The position numbers and the translations under genes are program-made. Shown here in pieces: positions 63,783-64,000 of a stretch of 64,000 bases of DNA (its first letter is position 1; each line of letters opens with the position of its first letter). This DNA comes from Streptomyces sp. NBC_01232 (GTDB taxonomy: Bacteria; Actinomycetota; Actinomycetes; Streptomycetales; Streptomycetaceae). Where the stretch lies: contig NZ_CP108518.1 of the NCBI RefSeq assembly GCF_035989885.1, positions 1,922,001-1,986,000 of the forward strand. Reading direction: 5' to 3'. Under the pieces are notes generated by a model. The model did no database searches, had not been told where the DNA came from, and saw only the letters and a program-made list of their open reading frames with translations.

Positions 63783-64000
63783 TCAGCCTCGATCGCGCAG
63801 TTCCCGTCGCAGGATCTTGCCACTGGTCGTCTTCGGAAGGACAGGCAGGATCTCGACCTCGCGCGGGTATTTGTACGCGGCGATGCGCGCGGCGCAGTGG
63901 GCGGAGAGCTCCTCCGGCTCCACCGAGGTGCCGGGGCGCAGGCTCACGTACGCCTTCACGCTCTCCCCCCGGTACGCGTCCGGGACGCCGACCACGGCGG
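63783..64000 (-). CDS. Acyl-CoA synthetase (AMP-forming), C-terminal fragment
   Basis: The last 72 codons of an ANL-superfamily ligase; the rest lies beyond the window. The hallmark C-terminal subdomain is clear: VVGVPDAYRGESVKAYVSLR, AAYKYPREVEILPVLPKT and TSGKILRREL, with the catalytic adenylation Lys in SGKILRR. It should activate a fatty or related acid to its CoA ester. Precedes the TetR gene; both probably belong with the kinase/dehydrogenase genes. Confidence 0.92.
   Translation of the reverse strand, partial: AVVGVPDAYRGESVKAYVSLRPGTSVEPEELSAHCAARIAAYKYPREVEILPVLPKTTSGKILRRELRDRG

Overview
The window is a high-GC actinomycete chromosome segment, almost certainly Streptomyces. The evidence is strong third-position GC bias, GTG starts, a bacterial proteasome with the full pupylation set, mycothiol biosynthesis, two chaplins (aerial-hypha coat proteins) and a gylR-glpF-glpK-glpD glycerol operon. 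From about 1 to 43 kb the gene order matches, from memory, the conserved Streptomyces core. The last 20 kb looks more strain-variable. There is no prophage, insertion sequence, integrase or CRISPR array, and both window edges cut a gene.

0-10.2 kb is the pupylation-proteasome locus, read leftward: arc (ATPase), dop (deamidase/depupylase), pup, prcB, prcA, then pafA (Pup ligase) and the start of a lipoprotein gene, probably an FKBP isomerase. A divergent MFS exporter/LacI regulator pair sits between prcA and pafA. Between pup and prcB lies a broken endonuclease VII gene whose last codons overlap the start of prcB.

10.4-24 kb carries housekeeping genes: ferredoxin, TrmI tRNA methyltransferase, an M50 site-2 protease, a RecB-like Fe-S nuclease, an orphan NarL/LuxR response regulator, two tandem peptide-binding lipoproteins without a transporter, a HAD phosphatase and metH. 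24-29 kb is glycerol uptake and catabolism under GylR, with a 12-bp sequence shared by the gylR and glpF promoters. 29-35 kb holds a PAC2 protein, mshC and a conserved trio of unknown role (kinase-like protein, DUF3090, histidine phosphatase), then CorA and a ferritin-like protein.

36-44 kb has an F420-type oxidoreductase, an aldo/keto reductase translationally coupled to a RecD2-like protein that has lost its ATPase motifs, two small unknowns, a long chaplin with a Pro-Gly-rich repeat stalk and sortase signal, a short chaplin, an M20 peptidase and tRNA-Leu(GAG). 44-53 kb has an ECF41/SigJ sigma factor bracketed by two related hairpins, a PAS-GAF-SpoIIE phosphatase, an unknown membrane protein with CorA-like topology, two amino-acid permeases and a helical-repeat unknown. 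53-64 kb has an ASCH protein, a flavin dehydrogenase, a Nudix hydrolase, two coupled DUF202 membrane proteins, a His-rich metal-binding protein, an MBL-fold hydrolase, and an acyl-CoA catabolic group (APH-type kinase, acyl-CoA dehydrogenase, TetR regulator, acyl-CoA ligase). That group is interrupted by a secreted subtilase and a lipoprotein.

Most likely to repay follow-up are the RecD2 pseudo-helicase, the decayed endonuclease VII inside the proteasome operon, the two-gene kinase + acyl-CoA dehydrogenase pair resembling human ACAD10/11, the repeat-stalk chaplin, and the GIN-type membrane protein beside the phosphatase.
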